Of a stretch of 64,000 nt of DNA, positions 8,390 through 18,744 are shown one piece after another. The translations under genes and the position numbers were made by a program. This DNA comes from Bacteroidota bacterium (lineage in GTDB: Bacteria; Bacteroidota; Bacteroidia; Chitinophagales; Chitinophagaceae), in NCBI GenBank assembly GCA_023437225.1, contig JAEZGS010000027.1, forward strand, positions 182,891 to 246,890, given 5' to 3'. Under the pieces are notes generated by a model that was given only the letters and a program-made list of their open reading frames with translations, did not search any database and was not told the origin of the DNA. Numbering within the stretch: position 1 is the stretch's first letter; each line of letters starts with the position of its first letter.

Positions 8390-11300
8390 ATGGCTACAAA
8401 AAAGTACTGGCAAAATTTTTCAGAGCTTAATTCAAGTAAAGAATCAAAGAAACTAGCTGAAAACGAATTCCAGGAAGATCTGCCTTTCGAAGGGGCAGAT
8501 AAAAACCAGTTAGCAAAAGCTCCTTCATCAAGAAGAGATTTTTTGAAATATCTCGGCTTCAGTACGGCAGCAGCTGCTGTTGCAGCCAGTTGCGAACTGC
8601 CGGTAAAAAAATCCATCCCGTTCCTTAACAAGCCGCAGGACATCATTCCCGGAAGTGCAGATTATTATGCTACTACTTTTGTAAGCGGTGGTGAAGCGAT
8701 TCCGGTTGTTGCAAAAGTGCGCGATGGTCGTCCTATAAAGATTGAAGGAAACAGTTTAAGTAAGTTCACCGGTGGTGGAACAAGCGCCCGTGTTCAGGCA
8801 TCAGTGCTTGATCTGTACGATACTGCACGTCTTCGTTTCCCCATAGCCAATGGAAACGCCATCAGTGCCGATGACGCTGACAAACTTGTAATGAATGCAT
8901 TGAACGGTCTCGGTGGGCAACCCATTGTTTTGCTTACAAGCACCGTAACATCCCCAACTTCACTGCAATTGATCGGTGAATTTCTTGGAAAATTTCCAGG
9001 AAGTCGCCACGTTCAATATGACGGCATTTCCTACAGTGGAATACTCCAGGCTAATGAACTTTCGTACGGAAAAAGAGCACTACCCGGTTACCGGTTCGAT
9101 AATGCCAAAGTTGTTGTAAGTCTTGGTGCCGACTTCCTTGGTACCTGGATCAGCCCGGTTGAGTTCCAGCGTGATTTCGCAAAGACACGGCGTGTTACTC
9201 CAGCCAATCCGCAGATGAGTAAACTGTACCAGTTTGAAAGCTTTATGAGCATGACTGGTTCTAACGCCGATAACCGCTACACTCATAAGCCCTCAGAAAC
9301 GGGTCTCGTTGCCGTGGGATTGCTTAACGCAATCAATGGACAACCTGTTACCGGACTTCCAGAGAAGGTAAGGGCAGGAATTGCAAAAGCTGCCACTGAC
9401 CTCAAAGCCAATACTGGCGCAGCTCTTGTGGTATGTGGTAGTAATAATCCTGATGTACAGGTGATCGTTAACGCGATCAATGAAGCGATCGGAGCCAACG
9501 GAACTACAATCGACTGGACGGCAGTCAACAATACGAAGAAGGGGATTGACAGCGATTTTGCTACTCTGATGGGTGATATGGAAGGAGGAAGAGTTGGAGC
9601 GCTGATCGTGTACGATGTAAACCCTGTTTATACTCATGTTGATGGAAAACGTTTTGCGGAAGCGTTAAAAAAGCTCCGGGTTTCAATTTCGTTTAACGAT
9701 AGGAAAGATGAAACAACTGAACTGTGCAAGTTCGCGATACCATCACACCATTACCTGGAAAGCTGGGGCGATGCCGAACCAAAAGCTGGCTATTACAGCC
9801 TCATGCAGCCGACAATAGCTCCACTGTTTAAGACAAGACAATACCAGGACTCATTGTTGAAATGGACTGGCAATACAAATAATTACGAAACCTATTTCCG
9901 CACTTTCTGGACCGGCAGGCTTGGTTCTGAAGAACTGTTCAGCAAAGCATTGCAGGATGGCGTGATTGAGCCGGAAACCCCAACAATTGGTGGCGCCGGA
10001 TTCAATGCAGGCGCGGTCGGAATTGCAACTGCAGCGATCTCTGCAGCGAAGAAAGGTGGAAAATATGAGCTGGCGCTGTATCAAAACGTTGGAATGGGAG
10101 ACGGCAGACAGGGTAACAACCCCTGGCTTCTCGAGCTACCTGATCCGATTACCCGTGTGACCTGGGACAACTATGCGATGATATCGCCGCAACTTGGTAT
10201 CGAGTTGTTGGATATTGATGCAAGCAACGTTCGCGATATGGATGAGTACACGGTTAATCCTAAAAAATCCGTGATCACATTAAAGGTGGGCAATCGCGAG
10301 CTGTCATTACCTGCCATCATCATACCGGGTATGAATGAAAGCACCATCGCTGTGGCACTAGGTTATGGTCGCGCTTCTGCAAAAGAAGATGATACTGCCC
10401 AGAACATCGGAAGAGCGGCAGTTGGGGCAGGAAAGAATGCATTCATTCTTGCTACTTCAAATGGTAAAACCATAGATTATTCTGCTCCTGATGTTGCGGT
10501 TACAAAGACTTCAGATAAGTATACGCTCGCACAGGTGCAGGTACATTATAGTTACGAAGGCCGTCATGAAGTTGTAAAAGAACTTACACTTGATGAATTC
10601 AAGAAAAATCCAAACACGGTTCTCGATGCTCGTGCAAAAGAGCTCGAGCCATGGGGCGGACTTGAAAAGTTTGATTCAGATGGAACCTTATATCCTGTGT
10701 ATGATAAGCCAGGCTTGCATTGGGGTATGTCCATCGATATGAATGCGTGCTTCGGTTGTGGAGCCTGTGTTGTGGCTTGTAATGCCGAAAATAATATACC
10801 TGTTGTTGGTAAATCGGAGGTTGCACGTTACCACGATATGCACTGGCTACGGATTGACCGCTACTTCAGCGGTAATCCCAACGATCCGGAAAGCATTCAA
10901 ACCGTGTTTCAGCCGATGCTTTGTCAGCATTGCGACAATGCACCTTGCGAGAACGTTTGTCCGGTGGCAGCTACCAACCACAACAGTGAAGGGGTTAACC
11001 AGATGATCTATAACCGTTGTATCGGTACGAGATACTGCGCCAACAACTGTCCTTATAAAGTACGCCGGTTCAACTGGGCCGATTATACAGGGGCGGATAG
11101 TTTCAAAGACAACCAGAAAACTAGTGGAGTTGGTAAGCTCGATCCTGCGGTTCATATGATGAACGATGATCTGACGAGAATGGTTCTTAATCCGGATGTT
11201 ACAGTACGCAGCCGCGGTGTGATCGAAAAATGTTCTTTCTGCGTTCAGCGAACACAGGCTGGTAAGCTTGAAGCCAAAAAGCAAAACCGTCCATTGGTAG

Positions 11301-11566
11301 ATAGCGATGTAACCACTGCATGTGCACAGGCTTGTCCTGCAAATGCCATCGTGTTTGGAAATGTGAACAGTTCTGAAACAAATATCTCCAGGCATCGATT
11401 TGAAAACAAAAGCAGGTTGTTCTATGTTCTGGAGCAGTTACATACTTTACCAAATGTGAACTACCTGGCGAAAGTTAGGAATACGGAGGTATTGACAGCA
11501 ATGCATCCTACAGAGACTGATACAATGACACCGGAGAAAAAAGTTGAAACCCATCAAACAAGATAA
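8390..11566 (+). CDS. actB: Alternative complex III subunit ActB: molybdopterin-oxidoreductase-like plus Fe-S protein
   Basis: Large periplasmic iron-sulfur subunit (1058 residues) of alternative complex III. Near residues 46-66 there is a twin-arginine signal (SRRDFLKYLGF) with a following Cys in AASCEL. Residues about 85-700 resemble molybdopterin oxidoreductases; in characterised ActB proteins this half holds no Mo cofactor. From about residue 787 there is a ferredoxin-like B domain with cysteine clusters CFGCGACVVAC, CQHCDNAPCENVC, CIGTRYCANNC, and CSFC...CAQAC, enough for several cubane clusters. It relays electrons between the quinol site and the heme subunits. A small hairpin (8352-8369) lies in the 77-bp gap after actA. 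Confidence 0.95.
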   Translation: MATKKYWQNFSELNSSKESKKLAENEFQEDLPFEGADKNQLAKAPSSRRDFLKYLGFSTAAAAVAASCELPVKKSIPFLNKPQDIIPGSADYYATTFVSGGEAIPVVAKVRDGRPIKIEGNSLSKFTGGGTSARVQASVLDLYDTARLRFPIANGNAISADDADKLVMNALNGLGGQPIVLLTSTVTSPTSLQLIGEFLGKFPGSRHVQYDGISYSGILQANELSYGKRALPGYRFDNAKVVVSLGADFLGTWISPVEFQRDFAKTRRVTPANPQMSKLYQFESFMSMTGSNADNRYTHKPSETGLVAVGLLNAINGQPVTGLPEKVRAGIAKAATDLKANTGAALVVCGSNNPDVQVIVNAINEAIGANGTTIDWTAVNNTKKGIDSDFATLMGDMEGGRVGALIVYDVNPVYTHVDGKRFAEALKKLRVSISFNDRKDETTELCKFAIPSHHYLESWGDAEPKAGYYSLMQPTIAPLFKTRQYQDSLLKWTGNTNNYETYFRTFWTGRLGSEELFSKALQDGVIEPETPTIGGAGFNAGAVGIATAAISAAKKGGKYELALYQNVGMGDGRQGNNPWLLELPDPITRVTWDNYAMISPQLGIELLDIDASNVRDMDEYTVNPKKSVITLKVGNRELSLPAIIIPGMNESTIAVALGYGRASAKEDDTAQNIGRAAVGAGKNAFILATSNGKTIDYSAPDVAVTKTSDKYTLAQVQVHYSYEGRHEVVKELTLDEFKKNPNTVLDARAKELEPWGGLEKFDSDGTLYPVYDKPGLHWGMSIDMNACFGCGACVVACNAENNIPVVGKSEVARYHDMHWLRIDRYFSGNPNDPESIQTVFQPMLCQHCDNAPCENVCPVAATNHNSEGVNQMIYNRCIGTRYCANNCPYKVRRFNWADYTGADSFKDNQKTSGVGKLDPAVHMMNDDLTRMVLNPDVTVRSRGVIEKCSFCVQRTQAGKLEAKKQNRPLVDSDVTTACAQACPANAIVFGNVNSSETNISRHRFENKSRLFYVLEQLHTLPNVNYLAKVRNTEVLTAMHPTETDTMTPEKKVETHQTR

Positions 11567-11577
11567 TTAAGACAGAT

Positions 11578-13026
11578 ATGGCATTATTAAAGTACGAATC
11601 CCAGGTAAGACCACCGTTGGTTGATGGAAACAAGGATTACCACCAGGTAACGGAAGACATCGTAAGGCCAATTGAAGCGGCACCCAGTACTTCGTGGTGG
11701 GTTGGATTCATTATCTCTGTTGCGTTGCTCATCTTTGGTATCATCTCGGTTTATATGGAGGTGGTTTACGGGGTGGGACAATGGAACCTGAATAAAACCA
11801 TCGGATGGGGTTGGGACATCACCAACTTCGTATGGTGGGTTGGTATCGGTCACGCCGGAACCCTGATCTCCGCGATCCTGTTGCTTTTCCGCCAGGGATG
11901 GAGAACCGGTGTTAACAGGGCTGCAGAAGCAATGACCATCTTTGCCGTAATGTGCGCGGGACAGTTTCCTATCTGGCACATGGGTCGCGTTTGGATGGCC
12001 TTCTTTGTAATGCCTTATCCAAATACTCGTGGTCCTCTTTGGGTGAACTTCAATTCCCCCCTGTTGTGGGACGTGTTTGCGATCTCAACTTATTTCACCG
12101 TTTCGCTGCTGTTCTGGTATGCGGGTCTGTTACCTGACCTCGCAACAGTGCGTGATCGCGCCAAACTGAAATGGAGAAAGAGAATGTACGGTATCCTTTC
12201 TTTCGGATGGACCGGATCCACGAAACACTGGCAACGTCATGAAAGTCTTTCATTGGTATTGGCGGGTCTCAGTACACCGCTGGTATTGTCAGTACACACA
12301 ATTGTATCGTTTGACTTTGCTACATCGGTAATTCCCGGTTGGCATACTACCATCTTCCCTCCCTACTTCGTTGCTGGTGCGATCTTCTCGGGTTTCGCGA
12401 TGGTACAAACACTATTGCTGGTAACAAGGAAAGTTTTGCATCTCGAAGATTATATCACCATTGAGCACATTGAAGTGATGAACAAAGTAATTGTTCTGAC
12501 TGGTTCAATAGTGGGTGTGGCCTATCTGACAGAGTTATTCATCGCCTGGTATGGTATGAACACTTATGAATCATGGGCGTTCATGGAAAACAGGTTGAAT
12601 CCATTCAGCCCATATGGTTGGAGTTATTGGCTGATGATGGCTTGTAACGTATTAAGCCCCCAGATCTTCTGGTTTAAAAAACTCAGAAGGAATATTGTAG
12701 TGACTTTCTTCATGTCGATCATTGTGAATATCGGTATGTGGTTCGAGCGATTTGTGATCATCGTTACGTCGATCTATCGCGACTTCCTGCCAAGTAGCTG
12801 GAGTACATACTACACCCCTACGATCTGGGAAGTTGGATTCTATCTTGGAACGTTTGGTTTGTTCTTTACCTGCTTCTTCCTGTTTGCGAAATTCTTCCCG
12901 GTAATTGCGATCGCGGAGATCAAGCATATCCTTAAGAAGTCGGGCGAGAACTATAAAGTGTCGCAGGATGTTGTGGAAGTTAAATCTGCGGAAGAGTTGT
13001 ATCACGCAACACACGCACATCATTAA
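11578..13026 (+). CDS. actC: Alternative complex III subunit ActC (NrfD/PsrC-like membrane protein)
   Basis: Integral membrane quinol-binding subunit of the NrfD/polysulfide-reductase family, 482 residues with about ten transmembrane helices. Typical segments include WVGIGHAGTLISAILLL, FPIWHMGRVWM and HTIVSFDFA. It begins 11 bp after actB. Expected to oxidise menaquinol on the periplasmic side and pass electrons to ActB. Confidence 0.95.
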   Translation: MALLKYESQVRPPLVDGNKDYHQVTEDIVRPIEAAPSTSWWVGFIISVALLIFGIISVYMEVVYGVGQWNLNKTIGWGWDITNFVWWVGIGHAGTLISAILLLFRQGWRTGVNRAAEAMTIFAVMCAGQFPIWHMGRVWMAFFVMPYPNTRGPLWVNFNSPLLWDVFAISTYFTVSLLFWYAGLLPDLATVRDRAKLKWRKRMYGILSFGWTGSTKHWQRHESLSLVLAGLSTPLVLSVHTIVSFDFATSVIPGWHTTIFPPYFVAGAIFSGFAMVQTLLLVTRKVLHLEDYITIEHIEVMNKVIVLTGSIVGVAYLTELFIAWYGMNTYESWAFMENRLNPFSPYGWSYWLMMACNVLSPQIFWFKKLRRNIVVTFFMSIIVNIGMWFERFVIIVTSIYRDFLPSSWSTYYTPTIWEVGFYLGTFGLFFTCFFLFAKFFPVIAIAEIKHILKKSGENYKVSQDVVEVKSAEELYHATHAHH

Positions 13027-13046
13027 TCATTTTATCAAACTGATAT

Positions 13047-13640
13047 ATGGCAATCAAAAAATTTGTTGTCGGTTGTTTTGAAGAGGAAGGCGTTTTGTTC
13101 GATGCGGTGAAAAAGGTACGCAAGGCAGGATACAAGATTCATGACGTATACACGCCGATGCCGATACATGGGCTCGACAGGGTTATGGGCCTTAGAGATA
13201 CCAGCCTGCATACTGCTGGTTTTGTATACGGCATCACCGGTACTACGGTGGCATTCAGCTTCATGACCTGGGTATTTACTCACGATTGGCCGCTGAACAT
13301 TGGTGGAAAGCCGCACTTCGCATTACCTGCCTGGATTCCTATCATGTTTGAGTTGACGGTGTTGTTTTCTGCAGTGGGAATGGTATTGACCTTTTGCTAT
13401 CTGTGCCAGATGGCTCCATTCGTGAAAAAACACCACTTTCATTTGCGCGCTACAGACGACAAATTTGTTATGGTTCTTGAGTGCACCGCAAAGACAAATG
13501 CAGAGGAAGCATCTAACTTCCTTGAAAGTGTTGGTGGATCGGAAGTAAACGTGCAGATCGCAGAAGATGGATGGTGGTTAGGACGATACGATAAAGATCA
13601 AAAGCTTTTCGAAAAGCAGCCAGGAACAGCAACCGCTTAA
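13047..13640 (+). CDS. actD: Alternative complex III subunit ActD (DUF3341)
   Basis: A 197-residue DUF3341 protein, the small accessory membrane subunit of alternative complex III. The N-terminal cytosolic part (VVGCFEEEGVLFDAVKKVR) is followed by two transmembrane helices (about residues 60-80 and 95-115) and a C-terminal soluble domain. Spacing of 20 bp after actC and the operon position make the assignment firm. Confidence 0.94.
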   Translation: MAIKKFVVGCFEEEGVLFDAVKKVRKAGYKIHDVYTPMPIHGLDRVMGLRDTSLHTAGFVYGITGTTVAFSFMTWVFTHDWPLNIGGKPHFALPAWIPIMFELTVLFSAVGMVLTFCYLCQMAPFVKKHHFHLRATDDKFVMVLECTAKTNAEEASNFLESVGGSEVNVQIAEDGWWLGRYDKDQKLFEKQPGTATA

Positions 13641-13683
13641 TTAACCCGAACTCTAGGTCTGATTGAATAAAGAAATAATTACG

Positions 13684-14427
13684 ATGAAAAATCTATTGAT
13701 CATAACTGTTTGTGCCGGCGCTGTGTTGATGGCTGCATGCGGAGGGGTAGAAAGAAACCGTGGAAAGGATTATGCCCCGGACATGCGTTTCAGCCGGGCA
13801 TATGAAACATATGACAACACTTCGAACCTCGATTCACTGGGCATCAACTATACCAAGATGCCGGTTGCAGGTACAATAAAAAGAGGCGATGTAATGCCAT
13901 TTACGATTCCGGCCGATAAAGCGGGCGACTCGACCAACTATATCTTATCGCGCCAGGTGGCTAACCCCATGCCGGCATTGAACAAAGAACAGCTTTCAGA
14001 AGCTGAGCGTCTTTATCTCGTGAATTGCGGTATCTGCCACGGTGGTAAACTGGATGGTAACGGACCGCTCTACAATGGTGGCAATGGTCCTTATGCAGCA
14101 GCGCCAAGAAATCTTGTTACAGACCCGTTGGTTTTGAACATGCCCGATGGTCAGATGATGTACTCCATCACTCATGGTAAAGGACAAATGGGACCATACG
14201 GACCGCAGCTGACAACAAAACAGAGATGGATGATCGTGCACTATATTCGGAACAAGCAGGGTAAGGGTACGCCTGTAACTACAGGAGCCGATAGCAGTGG
14301 AGCACCTGCAAAACCCGGCGGATTGAACACACCTGTATCACAACCTTCGGGAAGCAATACCGGGCCGGGTGCAGGAGGAAATAATTCAGGAGCACAGGGC
14401 AATTCACAACCCGCAAAAGGCAATTAA
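13684..14427 (+). CDS. actE: Alternative complex III subunit ActE: monoheme cytochrome c lipoprotein
   Basis: Monoheme cytochrome c of alternative complex III. The start at 13684 gives MKNLLIITVCAGAVLMAACG, a lipoprotein signal with lipobox LMAAC. A TTG 21 bp upstream is in frame but less likely. The heme site is CGICHG, with a distal Met candidate in MPDGQMMYSI. The last 45 residues are a Gly/Pro/Ser/Asn-rich disordered tail. It probably hands electrons to the oxidase subunit II encoded two genes downstream. Confidence 0.93.
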   Translation: MKNLLIITVCAGAVLMAACGGVERNRGKDYAPDMRFSRAYETYDNTSNLDSLGINYTKMPVAGTIKRGDVMPFTIPADKAGDSTNYILSRQVANPMPALNKEQLSEAERLYLVNCGICHGGKLDGNGPLYNGGNGPYAAAPRNLVTDPLVLNMPDGQMMYSITHGKGQMGPYGPQLTTKQRWMIVHYIRNKQGKGTPVTTGADSSGAPAKPGGLNTPVSQPSGSNTGPGAGGNNSGAQGNSQPAKGN

Positions 14428-14465
14428 TTAAGTAAAGGAAGTACCGAAATAATAAAATATTGATA

Positions 14466-15701
14466 ATGGCTATTAAAGATCTATTTGAAACACCGAAAAG
14501 TTACAGGAACTGGTCACTGGGCCTGATCGCTGTAGGTGTGCTGTCGTTGCTCATTGGATTTTTCATATATGGCGCTGATGATGATGTTCACCATAAAACC
14601 AGGTTCTGGGCTACACTGCTACACAACAGTGTATTCTTCCTATTGGTGACCAATGCAAGTATGTTCTTTATTTGCGCTACCATTCTTGCGTTTGGCGGCT
14701 GGCAAATGTCGTTCCGCCGTGTGCCTGAAGCCATCGCTGCATGTGTGCCCGTAATTGGTATCATTGCACTTATCGTGTTGCTTGCGATTGCGTTCGGTGG
14801 CCATCATATGTCGCACATCTATCACTGGACCGACCATGAGGCTGTTGCCAATGACCGTATACTGAAAGGAAAATCAGGATTTCTCAATGTTCCGTTTTTT
14901 GCTATATGGACAGTGCTGACCATTGTGCTTTGGTCGGTTTTGGGTTACAAAATGAGAAGGATCAGCCTTGAGATCGATGATAATCCCTTTACGTCAGTTG
15001 AAGAAGCGAGGAAGTATATTTTCAAGAATACCGTTTGGGCCGCATTGTTCATAGTATGGTTTGCATTGACCGTTACCTCCACCATTCCATGGTTCTGGTT
15101 AATGAGCATTGATGCACACTGGTATAGTACGATGTACAGCTGGTATACATTTGCCGGCACATGGGTTGCGGGCATTTCGCTGATATTATTATTTGTGGTT
15201 TACCTGAAGAACCGCGGTTACCTGGAATATACCAACGAAGAGCATTTGCATGATCTTGGCAAGTTCATGTTTGCTTTCTCAATTTTCTGGACATACCTGT
15301 GGTTCTCACAGTACATGCTGATATGGTATGCTAATATTCCGGAAGAAACCGTATATTTTCAAAACAGGACAAAAGGAGCATATAGTGGTGAATTCTGGTT
15401 AATGCTCATCATTAACTTCCTGGGACCTTTACTGATCCTGATGCGCAGAGGTTCTAAAAGAAATTATGGGACGGTTACTATGATGGCATTGATCATCATC
15501 TTTGGCCAGTGGCTGAATATGCACCAGCAGGTTTTTGCAAGCGTTTTACCAGAGCACAATGAATTGGGAATATTCGATTTTGGCGTTGCTGCAGGATTTA
15601 TAGGATTGATCATGCTTGTGACCGCCAGGGTATTGAATAAATATCCGCTGGTTTCAAAAAACCATCCTTTCCTGAAAGAAAGTGTTATTCATCACACGTA
15701 A
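14466..15701 (+). CDS. actF: Alternative complex III subunit ActF (NrfD-like)
   Basis: Second NrfD-like membrane subunit, about 411 residues with about ten helices, structurally paired with ActC. Recognisable segments are WATLLHNSVFFLLVTNA, MSFRRVPEAI and FWTYLWFSQYMLIWYAN. The start is the ATG at 14466; a TTG at 14460 is also in frame. It closes the act gene set in the canonical A-B-C-D-E-F order, 57 bp before coxB. Confidence 0.94.
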   Translation: MAIKDLFETPKSYRNWSLGLIAVGVLSLLIGFFIYGADDDVHHKTRFWATLLHNSVFFLLVTNASMFFICATILAFGGWQMSFRRVPEAIAACVPVIGIIALIVLLAIAFGGHHMSHIYHWTDHEAVANDRILKGKSGFLNVPFFAIWTVLTIVLWSVLGYKMRRISLEIDDNPFTSVEEARKYIFKNTVWAALFIVWFALTVTSTIPWFWLMSIDAHWYSTMYSWYTFAGTWVAGISLILLFVVYLKNRGYLEYTNEEHLHDLGKFMFAFSIFWTYLWFSQYMLIWYANIPEETVYFQNRTKGAYSGEFWLMLIINFLGPLLILMRRGSKRNYGTVTMMALIIIFGQWLNMHQQVFASVLPEHNELGIFDFGVAAGFIGLIMLVTARVLNKYPLVSKNHPFLKESVIHHT

Positions 15702-15758
15702 ACCTTAACCCGAGACCCCAAGAAACAGTAAGAGCGAAATAAACCATTACATCAAATC

Positions 15759-16847
15759 ATGTCTACAACAGCCATTTTCCTGATAGCTATCCTCATCCTG
15801 GGATTTCTTATAACATTCCAGATCGCTAAGGCGGCTGAGTATGTTTCCATACTTAAGGGTGAAAAAAAGGCTTTCGAACAGAACAACAAGGTAAATGCAT
15901 TTCTGATGGTAGTATTCCTGGTGCTGGGACTGATCGGCATCTGGTATTGCCACGACCTGTTGTATGGGAAGACATTGCTCCCGTACCCTTCAGCCTCAGA
16001 TCACGGTGAAAAGATCGATACGATGATGTTCATCACCATCGCTATCACAGGTATCGTGTTCTTCATTACACAGATCCTTTTGTTCTGGTTCGCATACAAA
16101 TACCAGCACAACGAGAAAAAGAAAGCTTACTACTATCCCCACAATACAAAATGGGAGATACTGTGGACGACAATCCCAGCAATTGCACTTTGTATTCTTG
16201 TAGGCTTTGGACTTTACTATTGGTTTCAAATCACCAGTAATCCTCCAAAAGAGGCTTTGCATGTAGAGATCACCGGTAAACAGTTCGGTTGGATCTACAG
16301 GTATGCCGGAAAAGACAACACCTTCGGTAAGAAATATTACAGGAACATCAATGAGAATGAGAACAATCAGCTGGGACTGATTTGGGATGATAAGGCTACG
16401 CAGGATGATATTGTAACTACTGAAGCACTTTACATTGTAAAAGATCAGCCGGTTCAATTGCAGATTTTCTCAAGAGATGTTATTCATGACGTCGGTCTGC
16501 CTCACTTCCGTATGAAGATGGATGCTGTTCCCGGAATTCCAACTACCATGTATTTCACTCCAAAGTACACGACCGAGGAGATGAAAAAGATCACCAATAA
16601 TCCGAACTTTGAATACGAGATCGCGTGCGACCAGATGTGTGGCAATGGACACTATTCGATGAAGGGTATTGTAAAAGTTGTAACGCAGGCCGAGTTCATT
16701 TTATGGAGGGCAAAGCAAAAAGCAAATTACCTGCTCGCCTTCCCGGATAAGGATCCTTCAAATGCAGCACCAGCGGCCCCTGCAGCAGATTCCACCAACG
16801 CTAACACTGACACGGCCGCCAGAGCTAACGCAGTTGCAAGGAAATAA
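15759..16847 (+). CDS. coxB: Cytochrome c oxidase subunit II
   Basis: CuA-bearing subunit of the terminal heme-copper oxidase, 362 residues. Three hydrophobic segments (about 2-22, 44-62 and 88-115) precede a cupredoxin domain. CuA ligands are visible: the Cys pair, His and Met in ACDQMCGNGHYSMKG, and the His in VGLPHFRMKMD. There is no CxxCH, so this is an aa3-type and not a caa3-type subunit II. The C-terminal 30 residues are Ala/Pro/Asn-rich and probably disordered. It receives electrons from the alternative complex III cytochromes. Confidence 0.95.
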   Translation: MSTTAIFLIAILILGFLITFQIAKAAEYVSILKGEKKAFEQNNKVNAFLMVVFLVLGLIGIWYCHDLLYGKTLLPYPSASDHGEKIDTMMFITIAITGIVFFITQILLFWFAYKYQHNEKKKAYYYPHNTKWEILWTTIPAIALCILVGFGLYYWFQITSNPPKEALHVEITGKQFGWIYRYAGKDNTFGKKYYRNINENENNQLGLIWDDKATQDDIVTTEALYIVKDQPVQLQIFSRDVIHDVGLPHFRMKMDAVPGIPTTMYFTPKYTTEEMKKITNNPNFEYEIACDQMCGNGHYSMKGIVKVVTQAEFILWRAKQKANYLLAFPDKDPSNAAPAAPAADSTNANTDTAARANAVARK

Positions 16848-16885
16848 TTAACTGAGAGAAACCAAACCATAAAACGACCAGTAAC

Positions 16886-18718
16886 ATGAGTAATGAAGCA
16901 GCAATGCATGGACACCACGACGTGATAACCACTCATGATGTGCATCACGATGAACATCATGTTCATCACCATAAAGAATCTTTCATCACGAAATATATAT
17001 TCAGCCAGGATCACAAGACCATAGCCAAACAGTTCCTTATTACCGGAATGGTTTGGGCGGTGATCGGTGGATTGATGTCGCTATTATTCCGTATCCAACT
17101 CGGGTATCCTGATCAATCTTTTCCATGGCTTGAAGATATCCTCGGCCGCTGGGCAAAAGGCGGTAAAATCACAGCAGAAGCATATTATGCACTGGTAACA
17201 ATGCATGGTACTGTACTTGTGTTTTTTGTACTTACCGGAGGATTGAGTGGTACGTTTGCGAACCTGCTGATTCCCTTACAGGTTGGTGCCAGGGATATGG
17301 CTTCTCCGTTAATGAACATGTTGTCTTACTGGTTCTTCTTTGCAGGAAGCGTAGTGATGATCTCTTCCTTGTTTGTTCAGACAGGCCCATTCAGTGGAGG
17401 CTGGACGGCATACCCGCCATTGAGCGCTTTAGGAGATGCATCACCCGGATCGAAGGTCGGAATGGATCTATGGATAACATCAATGGCCTTATTCGTGGTT
17501 TCTCAATTGCTCGCGGGTTTGAACTACATCTCTACAGTTCTGAATATGCGCACCAAAGGCATGAGTATGACTCGCATGCCGCTCACAATCTGGGGGCTGT
17601 TCTTCACCGCCGTACTTGGTGTATTGAGTTTCCCGGTGCTTCTTTCAGGCTTCATCCTTTTGTTGTTCGATCGTCATGCCGGTACCAGCTTTTACCTTTC
17701 TGATATCTATATCGCATCCACGCAGGTTGCCCTGCCAAACGAAGGTGGAAGTCCGATCCTGTTCCAGCACTTGTTCTGGTTCCTTGGTCACCCCGAGGTT
17801 TACATCATCATTCTCCCTGCAATGGGAATCGTTTCGGAAGTAATGAGTGTGAATTCTCGCAAACCTATATTCGGTTATATGGCGATGGTTGGATCTCTGT
17901 TTGCCATCGCTGTACTGGCCTTCCTCGTATGGGCGCACCATATGTTTGTTAGTGGATTGAATCCATTCCTTGGATCGGTATTCGTGTTATTAACTCTGTT
18001 GATAGCGATTCCATCTGCGATCAAGGTGTTCAACTGGTTAACTACGATATGGCGCGGGAACCTTCGGTTTACGCCGGCAATGTTGTTCTCGATAGGCTTC
18101 GTAAGCTTCTTTATTTCAGGTGGTCTTACCGGTATCTTCCTGGGTAACTCAACGCTCGACATACATCTTCACGATACATACTTTGTGATCGCACACTTTC
18201 ACATTGTGATGGGTGTATCCGCATTCTTTGGAATGTTTGCAGGTGTATATCACTGGTTCCCTAAAATGTATGGCCGATATATGAACAATACCATGGCCTT
18301 CATTCACTTCTGGGTTACACTGGTTGGTGCTTACCTGATTTTCTGGCCTATGCACTACGAGGGTCTTGCAGGTATGCCACGTCGTTACCTGGATTATTCA
18401 AACTGGTCGTCATTTAATATGTTCAATGACCTGAACAAATTCATTTCCACAGTTGCGATCGTAGTATTTGCGGTTCAGTTGTTATTCCTTTTCAACTTCT
18501 TCTATTCCATTTTTAAAGGCAGAAGAGTTACAACGAGGAATCCCTGGAATGCTACAACGCTGGAATGGACAACACCAATCAAACCTGGTCATGGAAACTG
18601 GCCCGGCGAAATTCCTGAAGTTCATCGTTGGGCATATGACTATGGAAAGGATGGAAGAGATTTCATCCCACAAACCGAACCTATCAGTCCTAACGAAACA
18701 AAAGAAGGGGCGCATTAA
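16886..18718 (+). CDS. coxA: Cytochrome c oxidase subunit I (A1-type heme-copper oxidase)
   Basis: Catalytic subunit reducing O2 at heme a3-CuB and pumping protons; 610 residues, about 12 helices. Key motifs: MHGTVLVFFVLTGG (heme a His), WFLGHPEVYIIILP (CuB His, cross-linked Tyr, and the E of the D-channel), HHMFVSG (CuB His pair), and HDTYFVIAHFHIVMG (heme a3 and heme a His). The GHPEVY motif marks the A1 family. The first 30 residues are unusually His-rich (11 His between residues 8 and 29). Confidence 0.97.
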   Translation: MSNEAAMHGHHDVITTHDVHHDEHHVHHHKESFITKYIFSQDHKTIAKQFLITGMVWAVIGGLMSLLFRIQLGYPDQSFPWLEDILGRWAKGGKITAEAYYALVTMHGTVLVFFVLTGGLSGTFANLLIPLQVGARDMASPLMNMLSYWFFFAGSVVMISSLFVQTGPFSGGWTAYPPLSALGDASPGSKVGMDLWITSMALFVVSQLLAGLNYISTVLNMRTKGMSMTRMPLTIWGLFFTAVLGVLSFPVLLSGFILLLFDRHAGTSFYLSDIYIASTQVALPNEGGSPILFQHLFWFLGHPEVYIIILPAMGIVSEVMSVNSRKPIFGYMAMVGSLFAIAVLAFLVWAHHMFVSGLNPFLGSVFVLLTLLIAIPSAIKVFNWLTTIWRGNLRFTPAMLFSIGFVSFFISGGLTGIFLGNSTLDIHLHDTYFVIAHFHIVMGVSAFFGMFAGVYHWFPKMYGRYMNNTMAFIHFWVTLVGAYLIFWPMHYEGLAGMPRRYLDYSNWSSFNMFNDLNKFISTVAIVVFAVQLLFLFNFFYSIFKGRRVTTRNPWNATTLEWTTPIKPGHGNWPGEIPEVHRWAYDYGKDGRDFIPQTEPISPNETKEGAH

Positions 18719-18744
18719 TGAATGTGCACTCATGATATAAAGCG

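Noticed and set aside
8390..11566. Mo-dependent formate or nitrate-type reductase
   Set aside because: The six-gene act order, DUF3341 gene and NrfD-like pair identify ActB, which in studied examples lacks a Mo cofactor.
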